From positions 62,001 through 126,000 of the forward strand of contig NZ_BDCJ01000019.1 in NCBI RefSeq assembly GCF_001613445.1: a DNA stretch of 64,000 nt, in the 5' to 3' direction. The position numbers and the translations under genes are program-made. Position 1 is the stretch's first letter, and the number at the start of each line of letters is the position of its first letter. The notes under the pieces are model-generated. The model saw only the letters and a list, made by a program, of their open reading frames with translations, searched no databases and was not told the origin of the DNA. Positions 8,845 through 17,239 of the stretch are shown piece after piece. This DNA comes from Nocardia grenadensis NBRC 108939. GTDB lineage: Bacteria; Actinomycetota; Actinomycetes; Mycobacteriales; Mycobacteriaceae.

Positions 8845-8936
8845 GCAGTGTTTTTGGCGGCGCCTTCGGCGCCGCGGGGTTGAGGCCCCCTCGGTCTCGA
8901 CCCCGCGCTGCCGAAGGCGGCGCATATATACACTGC
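8845..8936. repeat. palindromic intergenic element, 92 bp with 7-bp terminal inverted repeats
   Basis: GCAGTGT (8845-8851) and ACACTGC (8930-8936) form perfect terminal inverted repeats. Inside, GGCGGCGCCTTCGGC and its near-inverse CCGAAGGCGGCGC flank GGGGTTGAGGCCCCCTCGG. Related cores occur at 59036-59098 and 59400-59452. It fills most of the mrx1-uvrD2 intergenic space. Confidence 0.7.
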
Positions 8937-8940
8937 CCGG

Positions 8941-11070
8941 GTGGGCGCAGTCGATCTTTCCGAGTTGGATCCGGAGCAGGCCGCCGCGGTCCGCGCGCCG
9001 CGCGGGCCCGTCTGTGTGCTGGCCGGCGCGGGTACCGGGAAGACGCGCACCATCACCTATCGCATCGCGTATCTGGTGGCGGCGGGGCAGGTGCGGGCGG
9101 ATCAGGTGCTGGCCGTCACATTCACCGCCCGGGCGGCCGGGGAGATGCGGGCGCGACTGCGGGCACTCGGGTTGGGGTCGGCCGCCTCGACCGTGCAGGC
9201 CCGGACCTTCCATGCCGCCGCGCTGCGGCAGCTGCGGTATTTCTGGCCGCAGGTGGTCGGCGAGGTGCCGTGGCGGATGCTGGACGGTAAGTTCCCGGTC
9301 GTCGCGCAGGCCGCGAATCGGGTGGGTCTGGCTTCTGGGACCGAGAGTGTGAAGGATCTGCTCAGCGAGATCGAATGGGCCAAATCCTCGCTGGTGGCGC
9401 CGGAGGATTACGCGGCGGCGGCCGAGGCCCGCCGGCGGGAGACACCGTTCGCGGCCGCCCGGGTCGCTGAGGTCTACGCCGCCTACGAGTCGGTGAAAAC
9501 GACACCGGAGGGTCTGCTGCTGGATTTCGACGATCTGCTGCTGCACACCGCCGCCGCGCTGGAGGACTATCCGTCGGTCGCCGACGAGTTCCGGGAACGC
9601 TATCGCTGCTTCGTCGTCGACGAATACCAGGACATCACCCCGCTGCAGCAGCGGGTCCTGGACGCCTGGCTGGGAGACCGTGACGATCTCACCGTCGTAG
9701 GGGACGCCAACCAGACCATTTACTCGTTCACCGGAGCCGGGCCCGGCCAGTTACTGGATTTCTCCCGCCGGTTCCCCGAAGCGACCGTGGTGCGGCTCGA
9801 GCGCGACTACCGCTCGACTCCGCAGGTTGTCGATCTCGCCAATCGGGTGATCGGAATGGCGCAGGGCCGGATCGCCGGGACCCGGCTGCAGTTGATCGGG
9901 CAGCGGCCGGATGGACCGGACCCGGAATTCGCGGAATACGACGAGCTCGCCGCGGAGGCGGCCGATATCGCCCGCCGGATCGAGGAACTCCTGGCCGGTG
10001 GCACCCCGGCGGCCGAGATCGCGGTGCTCTACCGGATCAACGCCCAGTCGGAGGCCTACGAACAGGCACTGACCGAACGCGGGATCGCCTACCAGGTCCG
10101 CGGTGGCGAGGGTTTCTTCCAGCGGCCGGAGGTCCGTCAGGCGGTGCAGGAGCTGCGTAAGGCGGCGACCCGCGACGATCTGCCCGAGACGGCGCGCTCC
10201 GGGAAGAACCTGGTGAGCCTCGTGCGGGCCGCGCTGGCGCCGATCGGTCTCACCGCGTCCGCGCCGGCGGGGGCGCAGGCCCGGCAGCGCTGGGAGTCCC
10301 TGACGGCGCTGGTGCGGCTGACCGAGGAACTAGTCGAGCACGAACCGGGCCTGGACCAGACCGGACTGTTGCGCGAACTCGCCGCGCGGGCCGAGGCCCG
10401 GCACCCACCGACCGTGCAGGGCGTGACCTTGGCCTCGTTGCACGCGGCCAAGGGCCTGGAGTGGGACGCGGTGTTCCTGGCCGGGCTCACCGACGGCACC
10501 CTGCCGATCTCCTACACGCTCAACGGTGACGGGTCGGTCGCCGATGTGGCGGCGCTGGAGGAGGAGCGGCGGCTGCTCTATGTGGGGGTGACTCGCGCCC
10601 GGGTCCATCTACGGTTGTCGTGGGCGCTGAGCCGCGGTGACGGTGACCGCCGGACACGGCGGCGATCCCGGTTCCTCGCCGGGCTGGTGCCCGACGGCTC
10701 CCCCGCGTCCCGCATCGCCGCCCCGGCGCGCCCCGCCGCGGACGCGAACCGGCCGGTGTGCCGGATATGCGGTCGTGCGCTGCTCGATTCGGAGACGCTA
10801 CTCCTGCGCCGGTGCAAGAACTGTGTGGGACAACCGGATACGGAACTGCTCGGCGCACTCCAGGATTGGCGCCGGGAGAAGGCGGCCGAACTCGCCGTGG
10901 ATCCGCGCGGGATCCTCGGTGTGAATACGCTCACCGCGATCGCCGAGCAGCTGCCCGATGACGAAGCCGCGCTGGCCGCACTGGGTATCGGCGAGAGCAA
11001 GATGCGCAAGTACGGGGCCGAGGTGCTGGCCATCATCCGGTCCCGGCGCCGTTCGATCGCCGGCCGGTAG
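8941..11070 (+). CDS. uvrD2: ATP-dependent DNA helicase UvrD2
   Basis: The 709-residue SF1A helicase starts at GTG 8941. Motifs in order: Q-motif region LDPEQAAAVRAP, Walker A GAGTGKT (about residue 28), motif II VVDEYQDI (about 228), motif III GDANQTIYSFTGA, motif V TLASLHAAKGLEWDAVFLAGL and motif VI RRLLYVGVTRAR. A four-cysteine zinc motif (CRICGR...RRCKNC, about 606-628) precedes a C-terminal HRDC domain (about 640-705). This zinc-HRDC tail is the UvrD2 hallmark in mycobacteria, where the enzyme is essential. It acts in the cytoplasm in DNA repair or replication. Confidence 0.95.
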   Translation: MGAVDLSELDPEQAAAVRAPRGPVCVLAGAGTGKTRTITYRIAYLVAAGQVRADQVLAVTFTARAAGEMRARLRALGLGSAASTVQARTFHAAALRQLRYFWPQVVGEVPWRMLDGKFPVVAQAANRVGLASGTESVKDLLSEIEWAKSSLVAPEDYAAAAEARRRETPFAAARVAEVYAAYESVKTTPEGLLLDFDDLLLHTAAALEDYPSVADEFRERYRCFVVDEYQDITPLQQRVLDAWLGDRDDLTVVGDANQTIYSFTGAGPGQLLDFSRRFPEATVVRLERDYRSTPQVVDLANRVIGMAQGRIAGTRLQLIGQRPDGPDPEFAEYDELAAEAADIARRIEELLAGGTPAAEIAVLYRINAQSEAYEQALTERGIAYQVRGGEGFFQRPEVRQAVQELRKAATRDDLPETARSGKNLVSLVRAALAPIGLTASAPAGAQARQRWESLTALVRLTEELVEHEPGLDQTGLLRELAARAEARHPPTVQGVTLASLHAAKGLEWDAVFLAGLTDGTLPISYTLNGDGSVADVAALEEERRLLYVGVTRARVHLRLSWALSRGDGDRRTRRRSRFLAGLVPDGSPASRIAAPARPAADANRPVCRICGRALLDSETLLLRRCKNCVGQPDTELLGALQDWRREKAAELAVDPRGILGVNTLTAIAEQLPDDEAALAALGIGESKMRKYGAEVLAIIRSRRRSIAGR

Positions 11071-11115
11071 TCATATTCGCTACCGAATCCGGCGAAACTG
11101 CAGGTAGAAAATAGG

Positions 11116-11144
11116 TTGTCGACTCCGGCGAGATTGCTTAAGGT
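11116..11144 (+). promoter_or_regulatory. whiB7 promoter
   Basis: The -35 is TTGTCG (11116-11121), the spacer 17 bp and the -10 TAAGGT (11139-11144). The AT-rich GAAAATA lies just upstream of the -35, where WhiB7 bound to SigA is known to contact DNA in autoregulated promoters. Confidence 0.65.
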
Positions 11145-11220
11145 GGAAATCGCGCTCGGGAGGGTACATCCACGCGCACAGTTGAGATCACGACCACGAG
11201 TACAGGAGGGAGGCAGTCAG

Positions 11221-11556
11221 ATGAACGGCACAACGAACTACGGCTTCGTCACCGTAGCGCCGAATATGCGGTCATCCGCTGCTTCCCGGGGGTTCCTCGC
11301 TTTGCAGGGGACCGGCCTGTCCTGCCTCGATATTGCGGGTGAGCAGGCGCGTATCCGCTATTCGCATCAGCCGAACATCGTCGAATCGCAGGACCAGTCC
11401 GTCGTGAACTGGCACCCGGGGGCTGCTCTGGCAGCCGTCGGCTCCTTCGCTATCGATCCCGCCGCAGCACCCGCGGTGGCAGATAAGCGACCGGAAAGCC
11501 TTCGCAAAGGACACCGAGCGACCGTGAACAGGCGGCCCCACAGCCGACCAAGGTAG
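11221..11556 (+). CDS. leader ORF (uORF) upstream of whiB7
   Basis: A 111-codon ORF starts at ATG 11221, 8 nt after AGGAGGG. It begins MNGTTNYGFVTVAPNM and ends in a basic tail, NRRPHSRPR. I recognise no domain, signal peptide or membrane segment. It ends 18 bp before an intrinsic terminator that precedes whiB7. WhiB7/WblC leaders are known to carry a translated uORF whose stalling prevents premature termination. This ORF is therefore probably a sensor rather than a functional protein. The frame could also be used only in part. Confidence 0.6.
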   Translation: MNGTTNYGFVTVAPNMRSSAASRGFLALQGTGLSCLDIAGEQARIRYSHQPNIVESQDQSVVNWHPGAALAAVGSFAIDPAAAPAVADKRPESLRKGHRATVNRRPHSRPR

Positions 11557-11574
11557 GGATCAACCCCACCTCTC

Positions 11575-11618
11575 CTGGCCACGGGACGCAGATGCGAAAC
11601 CGTGGCCAGAATTTTTTT
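11575..11618 (+). terminator. whiB7 leader attenuator
   Basis: The stem pairs CTGGCCACGG (11575-11584) with CCGTGGCCAG (11600-11609) over 10 bp with a 15-nt loop. It is followed by AA and seven T (11612-11618). This is a textbook intrinsic terminator between the leader ORF and whiB7, on the coding strand. Confidence 0.88.
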
Positions 11619-11693
11619 GGCCTTCAGCCCACAAGGCATCGGTTTCGCAGCACGAACACCGAACCGCTGCACAACAAGCTGAAGGAGAACGAC

Positions 11694-12017
11694 GTGGTCA
11701 CCACCACCCAGAGCTGGCCGTCGGCCACCACTGATGTGGCGTGTAGCACCGTGGCAACCGATCCGGGGGGCCAGCGGCAGCGCGTCCTGCCCTGTCGAGC
11801 GGGCGATCCCGATCTGTGGTTCGCCGAGAGCCCGGTCCAGCTGGAAGAGGCCAAGGCGCTGTGCGCGTCCTGCCCGATCCGTAAGGGCTGCCTGACCGCG
11901 GCCATCGATCGGCGGGAGCCGTGGGGCGTCTGGGGCGGCGAGATCTTCGATCAGGGGGTCGTCATTGCCCGAAAGCGTCCGCGGGGCCGACCGCGCAAGG
12001 TTGCCAGCTGTGTCTGA
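11694..12017 (+). CDS. whiB7: WhiB7 redox-responsive antibiotic-resistance regulator
   Basis: The protein has 107 residues from GTG 11694, with AAGGAG 6 nt upstream. Iron-sulfur ligands are Cys34, 57, 60 and 66 (CRAGDPDLW; CASCPIRKGC). The WhiB turn GVWGGE (78-83) and the C-terminal AT-hook RGRPRK (97-102), specific to WhiB7, are intact. WhiB7 binds region 4 of SigA and activates intrinsic resistance genes against ribosome-targeting drugs, including its own gene. Control here probably combines autoactivation at the promoter at 11116 with attenuation at 11575. A strong terminator follows. Confidence 0.97.
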   Translation: MVTTTQSWPSATTDVACSTVATDPGGQRQRVLPCRAGDPDLWFAESPVQLEEAKALCASCPIRKGCLTAAIDRREPWGVWGGEIFDQGVVIARKRPRGRPRKVASCV

Positions 12018-12061
12018 CCGGCACCCTGTGTCCCTCGCGGGCATCCACCACCCACACCGGA

Positions 12062-12099
12062 AACGAGCCGCTCATCGCTTCGCCGATGAGCGGCTCGTT
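12062..12099 (+). terminator. whiB7 terminator
   Basis: A perfect 16-bp stem (12062-12077 with 12084-12099) has a 6-nt loop and ends in GTTCGCTGC. It lies between whiB7 and the convergent ABC1 gene and may serve both strands. Confidence 0.75.
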
Positions 12100-12171
12100 C
12101 GCTGCTGTACCGGTAACGTTATGCGCGCGGTGCTCACCGGAACCCGGGGAACTCTTGCGCGGTAATGCTTT

Positions 12172-13515
12172 TCAGGCGCTGTCCCGCTGATCCCGGAAAC
12201 CGGGCAGCCAGGTGGCGGCCAACCGCATGAACGGTACCTCGGCATCGAGCTGGGCGCAGATACCGATGGACCCGCCCAGCACCCGGAAGATCATCACATA
12301 CTCGGCGGGCAACATCATCGCCCGCGCGGTCTTCATCTCCGGCGAGGAGTAATCGGTCGCCTTACCCGCCACCCGCTGCATCCAGCGCCGGGTGAAGTGG
12401 AACGATTCGGTGCGGATCGGGTCGGTGAACGGGCGCAGGTACTCCTCGATCTCGGCCTCGGTAAGAGTCCGGCCCGGCTGCACCCAGCCGTTGGCGTGCA
12501 AGATCTCGGTGAGTTCGCCGTACTCCTCGGCGACCGCCAACGCGAGGATGCGGCCCAGCAACTCCGGGAAACCGCCCGGCAGGGGCGCGCAGGCGCCGTA
12601 GTCGATCACCGCGAGCTTGCCCGCCGGAGTGATCATGAAGTTGCCCGGATGCGGGTCCGCGTGCAGCAGCCCCACCGTCTCCGGCGCGGAGAAATGGAAC
12701 CGGCCCATCAGCCCGGCTACCCGGTTGCGCAGGGCCCGAGTCCCCTCCGGGTCCGCCTGGCCGGCGCTGATGATCGCGGAAACCGGTGTGCCGTCGAGCC
12801 ATTCGCTCACGATCACCTTCGGCGCACTGGCGACCACCTTGGGCACCACGAATTCGGGATGCCCGTCATAGGCCTTGCTGAACGCCCGCTGATTCGCGGC
12901 CTCGTTGCGATAGTCCAGTTCTTCTTCGGTGCGCTCGGTGATCTCGGCGAGCAGCGGTTTCACATCGGCGCCGGGGATGACCTTCGCGAACAGGCCGGTC
13001 ATCCGGTTCAGGGTGCGCAGGTCGGCGCGTAGCGCCTCGTCGGCCCCTGGGTACTGCACCTTCACCGCGACCGGCCGCCCGTCCGCCCACACCGCCCGGT
13101 GCACCTGGCCGATACTCGCCGACGCGGCCGGAGTGTCCTCGAACGACCGGAACCGCTTACGCCAATCGGTACCGAGCTGCTGGTCCAGGACGCGGTGCAC
13201 GGTGGCGGCGGGCATCGGCGGCGCGGCGGCCTGCAGTTTGGTGAGCGCCTCGCGATAGTGCTCGCCGAACTCCTCCGGTACCGCGGCCTCCATCACACTG
13301 AGGGCCTGCCCGAATTTCATGGCGCCGCCCTTGAGTTCCCCGAGTACGGCGAACAACTGTTCGGCCGCCTTCTGGTTCAGCTCGGTGTTGATCTCTTGAC
13401 GATCGCCACCCGCGAGCTTCTTGCCGAAACCGACCGCGGCGCGCCCCGCTACTCCCAGCGGGATCTTTGCCAACTTGGCATTGCGGGACATGGGCCGGCG
13501 CACGATCTCAGACAC
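12172..13515 (-). CDS. ABC1/UbiB-like atypical kinase family protein
   Basis: The protein has 447 residues. GTG 13515 (VSEIVRRPMSRNAKLAKIP) is preferred from recalled similarity to the N-terminus of Rv3197; GGGGGAG directly precedes it. Family motifs: the KxGQ-like signature GGAMKFGQALSVMEAAVPEEF, the alanine-rich nucleotide loop ASASIGQVHRAVW, VAVKVQYPG with the catalytic lysine, LLHADPHPGNFM and VIDYGACA with the metal-binding Asp. Members are membrane-associated ATPases or kinases. The Rv3197 relative has been linked to macrolide tolerance, which fits its place beside whiB7. Confidence 0.9.
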   Translation of the reverse strand: MSEIVRRPMSRNAKLAKIPLGVAGRAAVGFGKKLAGGDRQEINTELNQKAAEQLFAVLGELKGGAMKFGQALSVMEAAVPEEFGEHYREALTKLQAAAPPMPAATVHRVLDQQLGTDWRKRFRSFEDTPAASASIGQVHRAVWADGRPVAVKVQYPGADEALRADLRTLNRMTGLFAKVIPGADVKPLLAEITERTEEELDYRNEAANQRAFSKAYDGHPEFVVPKVVASAPKVIVSEWLDGTPVSAIISAGQADPEGTRALRNRVAGLMGRFHFSAPETVGLLHADPHPGNFMITPAGKLAVIDYGACAPLPGGFPELLGRILALAVAEEYGELTEILHANGWVQPGRTLTEAEIEEYLRPFTDPIRTESFHFTRRWMQRVAGKATDYSSPEMKTARAMMLPAEYVMIFRVLGGSIGICAQLDAEVPFMRLAATWLPGFRDQRDSA

Positions 13516-13596
13516 TCCCCCATAATGGCCGACAACCCCGCTTCGCTGCCACGGAAAACCGGAGCAAATTACCCTCGGCACCGAATGTGAATGTCA

Positions 13597-14460
13597 TCAC
13601 ACACTTTCGACGACCGTGTTTCCGAGACAACCACAGCGGGGATGCGGCGCCCACGACCGGCGATCGAGAGACCGGGTATCGAGATCGAGTTCGAGGGTTC
13701 TGTTCAGCGTTTCCGGTGGAAAACGCGGCTCGCAGGCAATGATCGTCTCGAGTTCGCCGAGCGCCAGCGCGGCCACCGCGGCGATCCCGGCGGGGCTGGC
13801 ATGACCGGTCCGTCCGAGCAGTTGTGCGGCCAGTCGCGGCCATTCCGCGTCGTGATCGACTCTGGTCAGATCCGCGCAGCGCAGGCAGCTGGTCCGCCCC
13901 GGCTGGACCAGCGGGCCGACGATCCCCTTCCCGTCACGCAGCCGCACGACCAGATGGGCGGTCCGTGCATGGGACAGATCGCGCACCAGCCGGGGATCCG
14001 GGATCAGCGCGTCGGCGAGCACCACTAGATCGGCGGGCCGGGCCCGGCCGTCGATCTCACCGCGGTAGTCGCGCGAGCGTTGTGGGCGGACTCCCAGATC
14101 CCGCAGGCCGGCGGTGATCGCGTCGGTGAGCGGGCCGATGCCGTGCACCCGGATCGATCGCACGCGACCGGCGGGGCGGGGCGGGTGAACCAGGAGGCCC
14201 GCGGTATCGATCATCTCGAACAGGGCCGTGGCCTGTGCGAGTTCCAATCCGAGCGAGCGGGATCGCCAGAGGATCGCGGGTTTGCTGTTCAGCCCATCGA
14301 TCAGCCGGAGGAAACCCAGCACCTGCTGGGTTTCCAGGCCCGGCGCCACACAGAGCACCGCGGTATCGGGATCCCAGCCCAATTGGACCTGTCCGGTGGA
14401 TCGGACCAGGATCGGCACCCGGGGATGCAGCAGGGGGCCGCGTGGCCGGAGCATCGTCAT
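13597..14460 (-). CDS. ThiF/cyclodehydratase-like protein (Rv3196 type)
   Basis: The 287-residue protein begins MTMLRPRGPLLHPRVPILVRS. The C-terminal half resembles the E1-like/cyclodehydratase docking fold: VHGIGPLTDAITAGLRDLG and ADLVVLADALIPDPRLVRDL. It has paired CLRCADL and HPRCGC cysteines, probably a zinc site. Annotation pipelines often call such proteins TOMM leader-binding proteins. No precursor peptide or other azole-forming enzyme is nearby, so a role in peptide modification is unproven. It follows the DUF2342 gene and precedes the ABC1 gene on the same strand. Confidence 0.75.
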   Translation of the reverse strand: MTMLRPRGPLLHPRVPILVRSTGQVQLGWDPDTAVLCVAPGLETQQVLGFLRLIDGLNSKPAILWRSRSLGLELAQATALFEMIDTAGLLVHPPRPAGRVRSIRVHGIGPLTDAITAGLRDLGVRPQRSRDYRGEIDGRARPADLVVLADALIPDPRLVRDLSHARTAHLVVRLRDGKGIVGPLVQPGRTSCLRCADLTRVDHDAEWPRLAAQLLGRTGHASPAGIAAVAALALGELETIIACEPRFPPETLNRTLELDLDTRSLDRRSWAPHPRCGCLGNTVVESV

Positions 14461-14510
14461 GCCGGAAGTATGCGAGTGTCGTTGCGGTGCAACCGGGTTC
14501 GCGCACCGGG

Positions 14511-14539
14511 TTGTCCACAGGATTTCGCCCTGTGGACAA
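14511..14539. promoter_or_regulatory. inverted pair of consensus DnaA boxes
   Basis: TTGTCCACA (14511-14519) and TGTGGACAA (14531-14539) are exact consensus DnaA 9-mers in inverted orientation, 11 bp apart. They also form an 11-bp hairpin (14510-14520 with 14530-14540), followed on the plus strand by TCCGTTTTT. They lie about 50 bp upstream of the ThiF-like gene. Confidence 0.55.
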
Positions 14540-14605
14540 CTCCGTTTTTCGAGGTGAGCGGGTGTCCGCGACAGCTGCGCGGCGGCCCGCGGAAAGTCGG
14601 AGGGA

Positions 14606-14636
14606 ACAGGCCCCGGGAGTCACCGCCGGGGCCTGT
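14606..14636 (-). terminator. terminator downstream of DUF2342 gene
   Basis: ACAGGCCCCGG (14606-14616) pairs over 11 bp with CCGGGGCCTGT (14626-14636), 7 bp past the minus-strand stop. On the minus strand it is followed by TCCCTCC. If efficient, it separates DUF2342 from the ThiF-like gene. Confidence 0.65.
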
Positions 14637-14643
14637 CGATCCG

Positions 14644-16071
14644 CTACTTCTTACCGGATTCCGGATCTTCCGGATCGGACTCGGGACGCTGTTCGCCGCC
14701 CCTGTCGCTCTCGTCCTCGGCGCTCGCCGCCGCACGTTCGGCGGCCTCGGTGGCGGCCAATTGCGCGAGCGGGTCATCGAACGCGCCCGCGCCACCGCCG
14801 ATCACCGTATCGATGAACCCGGCGGGCTTATCGAGATCGGCGGAGTCGGGGAGCAGATCGGGATGCGCCCACACTCCGTCCCGCGCCTCGATACCGGCGT
14901 CGTCGGTGAGTCGCTGCCACAGGGTGGCCGCCTCGCGCAATTTGCGCGGACGCAGTTCCAGACCGACCAGCGTGGCGAAGGTTTGCTCGGCGGGCCCACC
15001 GGTGGCCCGGCGCCGGCGCAGTGTTTCGGCGAGCGCGCCCGCGCCCGGTAGCCGATCGCCCACCGCCGCGGCCACCACCACCTGTACCCAGCCCTCGATC
15101 AGGGCGAGCAGGGTTTCCAGCCGGTCCAGCGCCTGTTTCTGCTCGGGCGTGGTCTGCGGCTCGAAGCTGCCCTGGGCGAGGATCTCCTCGAGTTTGGACG
15201 GATCGGTGAGCGCGGTCGGATCGAGATTGCGGGCGGCGTCCTCGAGGGCGGAGAAGTCCATGGTGATCCCCCGCGCGTAGTCCTCGACGGCGCCGAGGAC
15301 CTGCTGGCGCAACCAGGGCACATGAACGAACAGCCGCTGGTGGGCGACCTCGCGGGCGGCGAGGAACACCATGATCTCGCTCTCCGGCTGCTCGAGTCCC
15401 TCGCTGAACTCCGAGATGGCGGTGGGCAGCAAGGCGGCGGTACCGGCCGGGCCCAGCGGCAGGCCGATATCGGTGCCGGTCAGCACCTCCTTGGCCAGCT
15501 GGCCCAGCGCTTGGCCGAGTTGGGAGCCGAAGGCCAGCCCGCCCATCTGGCCGAGCATCCCCATCATGGGGCCGGCCATCTCGCGGGCCTCCTCGGGCAA
15601 CCCGGCGGTCCACATACCGGAGATCTGCTGGGCCACCGGATCGCACAGCCGCTGCCAGGTCGGCAGGGTTTTCTCGATCCAGTCGTTGGCGGTCCAGGCG
15701 ACGGTGCTCGTCGCACCGGCCGGGAAGGTGGTCGCATCGTCGAGCCACAGTTCGGCCAGGCGCGCGGCATCGGCGACCGCGGCGGCGGTACCGCTGGACA
15801 CGGGTGGGACGGTTTTCCCGAGCTGCTGGCGGGCCAGCCGCTTGGCCACGTCGTAGTTGACCGGGCCGCCACCACCCCCGCCGGACATACCCTGCCCCAT
15901 ACCGCTCAGCATCTGGCCGAGCGAGGACAGCATCTGACCCAATGCCGCCGGATCGAACCCGGCGCCGCCGGCACCGAAACCGAAGGGGTCGTTTCCGCCG
16001 CCGCCCGGTTTGTCGCCGCGGCCGCGATCGTCGTCGTCGCCGTGCGAGAAGCCGAACGGGAGGTCACTCAT
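14644..16071 (-). CDS. DUF2342/zincin-like protein (Rv3195 type), degenerate active site
   Basis: The protein has 475 residues. A Gly/Met-rich N-terminus (residues 20-75, MLSSLGQMLSGMGQGMSGG) precedes the DUF2342 domain. The position of the HExxH zinc motif reads AREVAHQRLFVHVPWL, so only part of the motif remains and peptidase activity is doubtful. The C-terminus is acidic and rich in A/E/S. Names such as zinc-dependent metalloprotease or coenzyme F420 biosynthesis-associated protein are used for the family without firm evidence. It belongs to the same minus-strand run as nudC. Confidence 0.85.
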   Translation of the reverse strand: MSDLPFGFSHGDDDDRGRGDKPGGGGNDPFGFGAGGAGFDPAALGQMLSSLGQMLSGMGQGMSGGGGGGPVNYDVAKRLARQQLGKTVPPVSSGTAAAVADAARLAELWLDDATTFPAGATSTVAWTANDWIEKTLPTWQRLCDPVAQQISGMWTAGLPEEAREMAGPMMGMLGQMGGLAFGSQLGQALGQLAKEVLTGTDIGLPLGPAGTAALLPTAISEFSEGLEQPESEIMVFLAAREVAHQRLFVHVPWLRQQVLGAVEDYARGITMDFSALEDAARNLDPTALTDPSKLEEILAQGSFEPQTTPEQKQALDRLETLLALIEGWVQVVVAAAVGDRLPGAGALAETLRRRRATGGPAEQTFATLVGLELRPRKLREAATLWQRLTDDAGIEARDGVWAHPDLLPDSADLDKPAGFIDTVIGGGAGAFDDPLAQLAATEAAERAAASAEDESDRGGEQRPESDPEDPESGKK

Positions 16072-16270
16072 TCCGCCTCACCCGCCGGCATAGCGTCCGG
16101 GTGGTGTCCGGGGAGCGCGCGCGCACCGTTATCGGGCGCTTCGTGAAGCTGCATATCGTCCATAGTAGGCGCGGCGAACCGCCCGGTCCGCGTCCCCGGA
16201 CGGTCTTCGCGCTGGGTGAACATCGCGGCGGGTGCCGCCCCGCCTCGGTTCGCCCCGTAGCGCCGGGCCC

Positions 16271-17200
16271 CTACCGGGCGGCGACCCAGGATTCCACGAT
16301 CGTCCGGGCGATCGAGATCGAGCCGGGCAGCAGCAGTCGTGCTTCGCCGGCCGGGGCGGTCTCGCCCGCCTCCGGGCGGGTCCACCGGCCGCCCGCCGCC
16401 AGCGCGTCGCGCACCTCGTCGCGGGTGAACCAGTGCGCCTCGGCGATCTCACCGTCGCTGAAGACCAGCGCCTGGTCGGGGTCGGCCCGCGCGGCGAAAC
16501 CGAGCATCAGCGAGCGCGGGAACGGCCACGGCTGGCTGCCGAGGTACTCGATATCGCGCACGTCGAGCCCGACCTCCTCGCGCATTTCCCGCTCGACGCA
16601 CCGTTCCAGCGACTCCCCCGCCTCCACGAACCCGGCCAGCAGCGAGAACATCGTCTCCGGCCAGCTGTGCTGCCGGGCCAGCAGCACCCGGTCGCCGCCA
16701 TCGTGGATGAGACAGATCACAGCGGGGTCGGTACGCGGGAAATCCTCACGGCCGTCCTCGGCCACCCGGGACCAGCCGCCCTTGGCCGGTATGGTCGGGG
16801 TGCCGTCCGCGCCGTGAAAGGCCGCGCCGGCATGCCAGTTGATCAGCGCCAGCGCGGTGGACAGGACCCCGGCCGTGAAATCGTCGATCGAGGCGTCGGC
16901 GAGCCGCCGCAGATCCCGCAGGGTGCCGGTGAGCGCCTCGTCACGCACCGCCCACAGGTGCACTCCGTCGCGCACTCCGAGGAACACCGCGTCGGGGCTC
17001 GGCTCGGGGGACAGCTCGAGCGCGGCGTCCCAGACCAGCGCCTCCGACTCGTAGCGCACCACGCCACGCGGCCCCACCCGGAGCAACCGGGCCGTGGACC
17101 AGCCGTCCTTCAGCGACTGTTCGTCGGTGCGCAGATGATCGGCGCGGTCCAGCGCCGAACGGGACAGCAGGGGAATCTGGTTGAGTCGGAAAACGGCCAC
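16271..17200 (-). CDS. nudC: NAD(+)/NADH diphosphatase NudC
   Basis: The 309-residue Nudix hydrolase starts at GTG 17200. The Nudix box is intact: GFVEAGESLERCVEREMREE followed by VGL (about residues 188-210). The NudC signature SQPWPFPRSLML follows. The reaction splits NAD(H) into NMN(H) and AMP, and can remove NAD caps from RNA. The four zinc-binding cysteines of the E. coli enzyme are absent: the region before the Nudix domain reads AAFHGADGTPTIPAKGGWSR. It lies 39 bp downstream of the K+ channel gene and is probably cotranscribed with it. Confidence 0.93.
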   Translation of the reverse strand: MAVFRLNQIPLLSRSALDRADHLRTDEQSLKDGWSTARLLRVGPRGVVRYESEALVWDAALELSPEPSPDAVFLGVRDGVHLWAVRDEALTGTLRDLRRLADASIDDFTAGVLSTALALINWHAGAAFHGADGTPTIPAKGGWSRVAEDGREDFPRTDPAVICLIHDGGDRVLLARQHSWPETMFSLLAGFVEAGESLERCVEREMREEVGLDVRDIEYLGSQPWPFPRSLMLGFAARADPDQALVFSDGEIAEAHWFTRDEVRDALAAGGRWTRPEAGETAPAGEARLLLPGSISIARTIVESWVAAR

Positions 17201-17239
17201 GTATCGAGACTATCGCGGCTCGATAACAGCCGTGGCGGG

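Noticed and set aside
13597..16071. Azole-peptide (TOMM) biosynthetic cluster suggested by the cyclodehydratase-like protein
   Set aside because: No precursor peptide, dehydrogenase or YcaO gene is present, and the gene belongs to a conserved housekeeping block.
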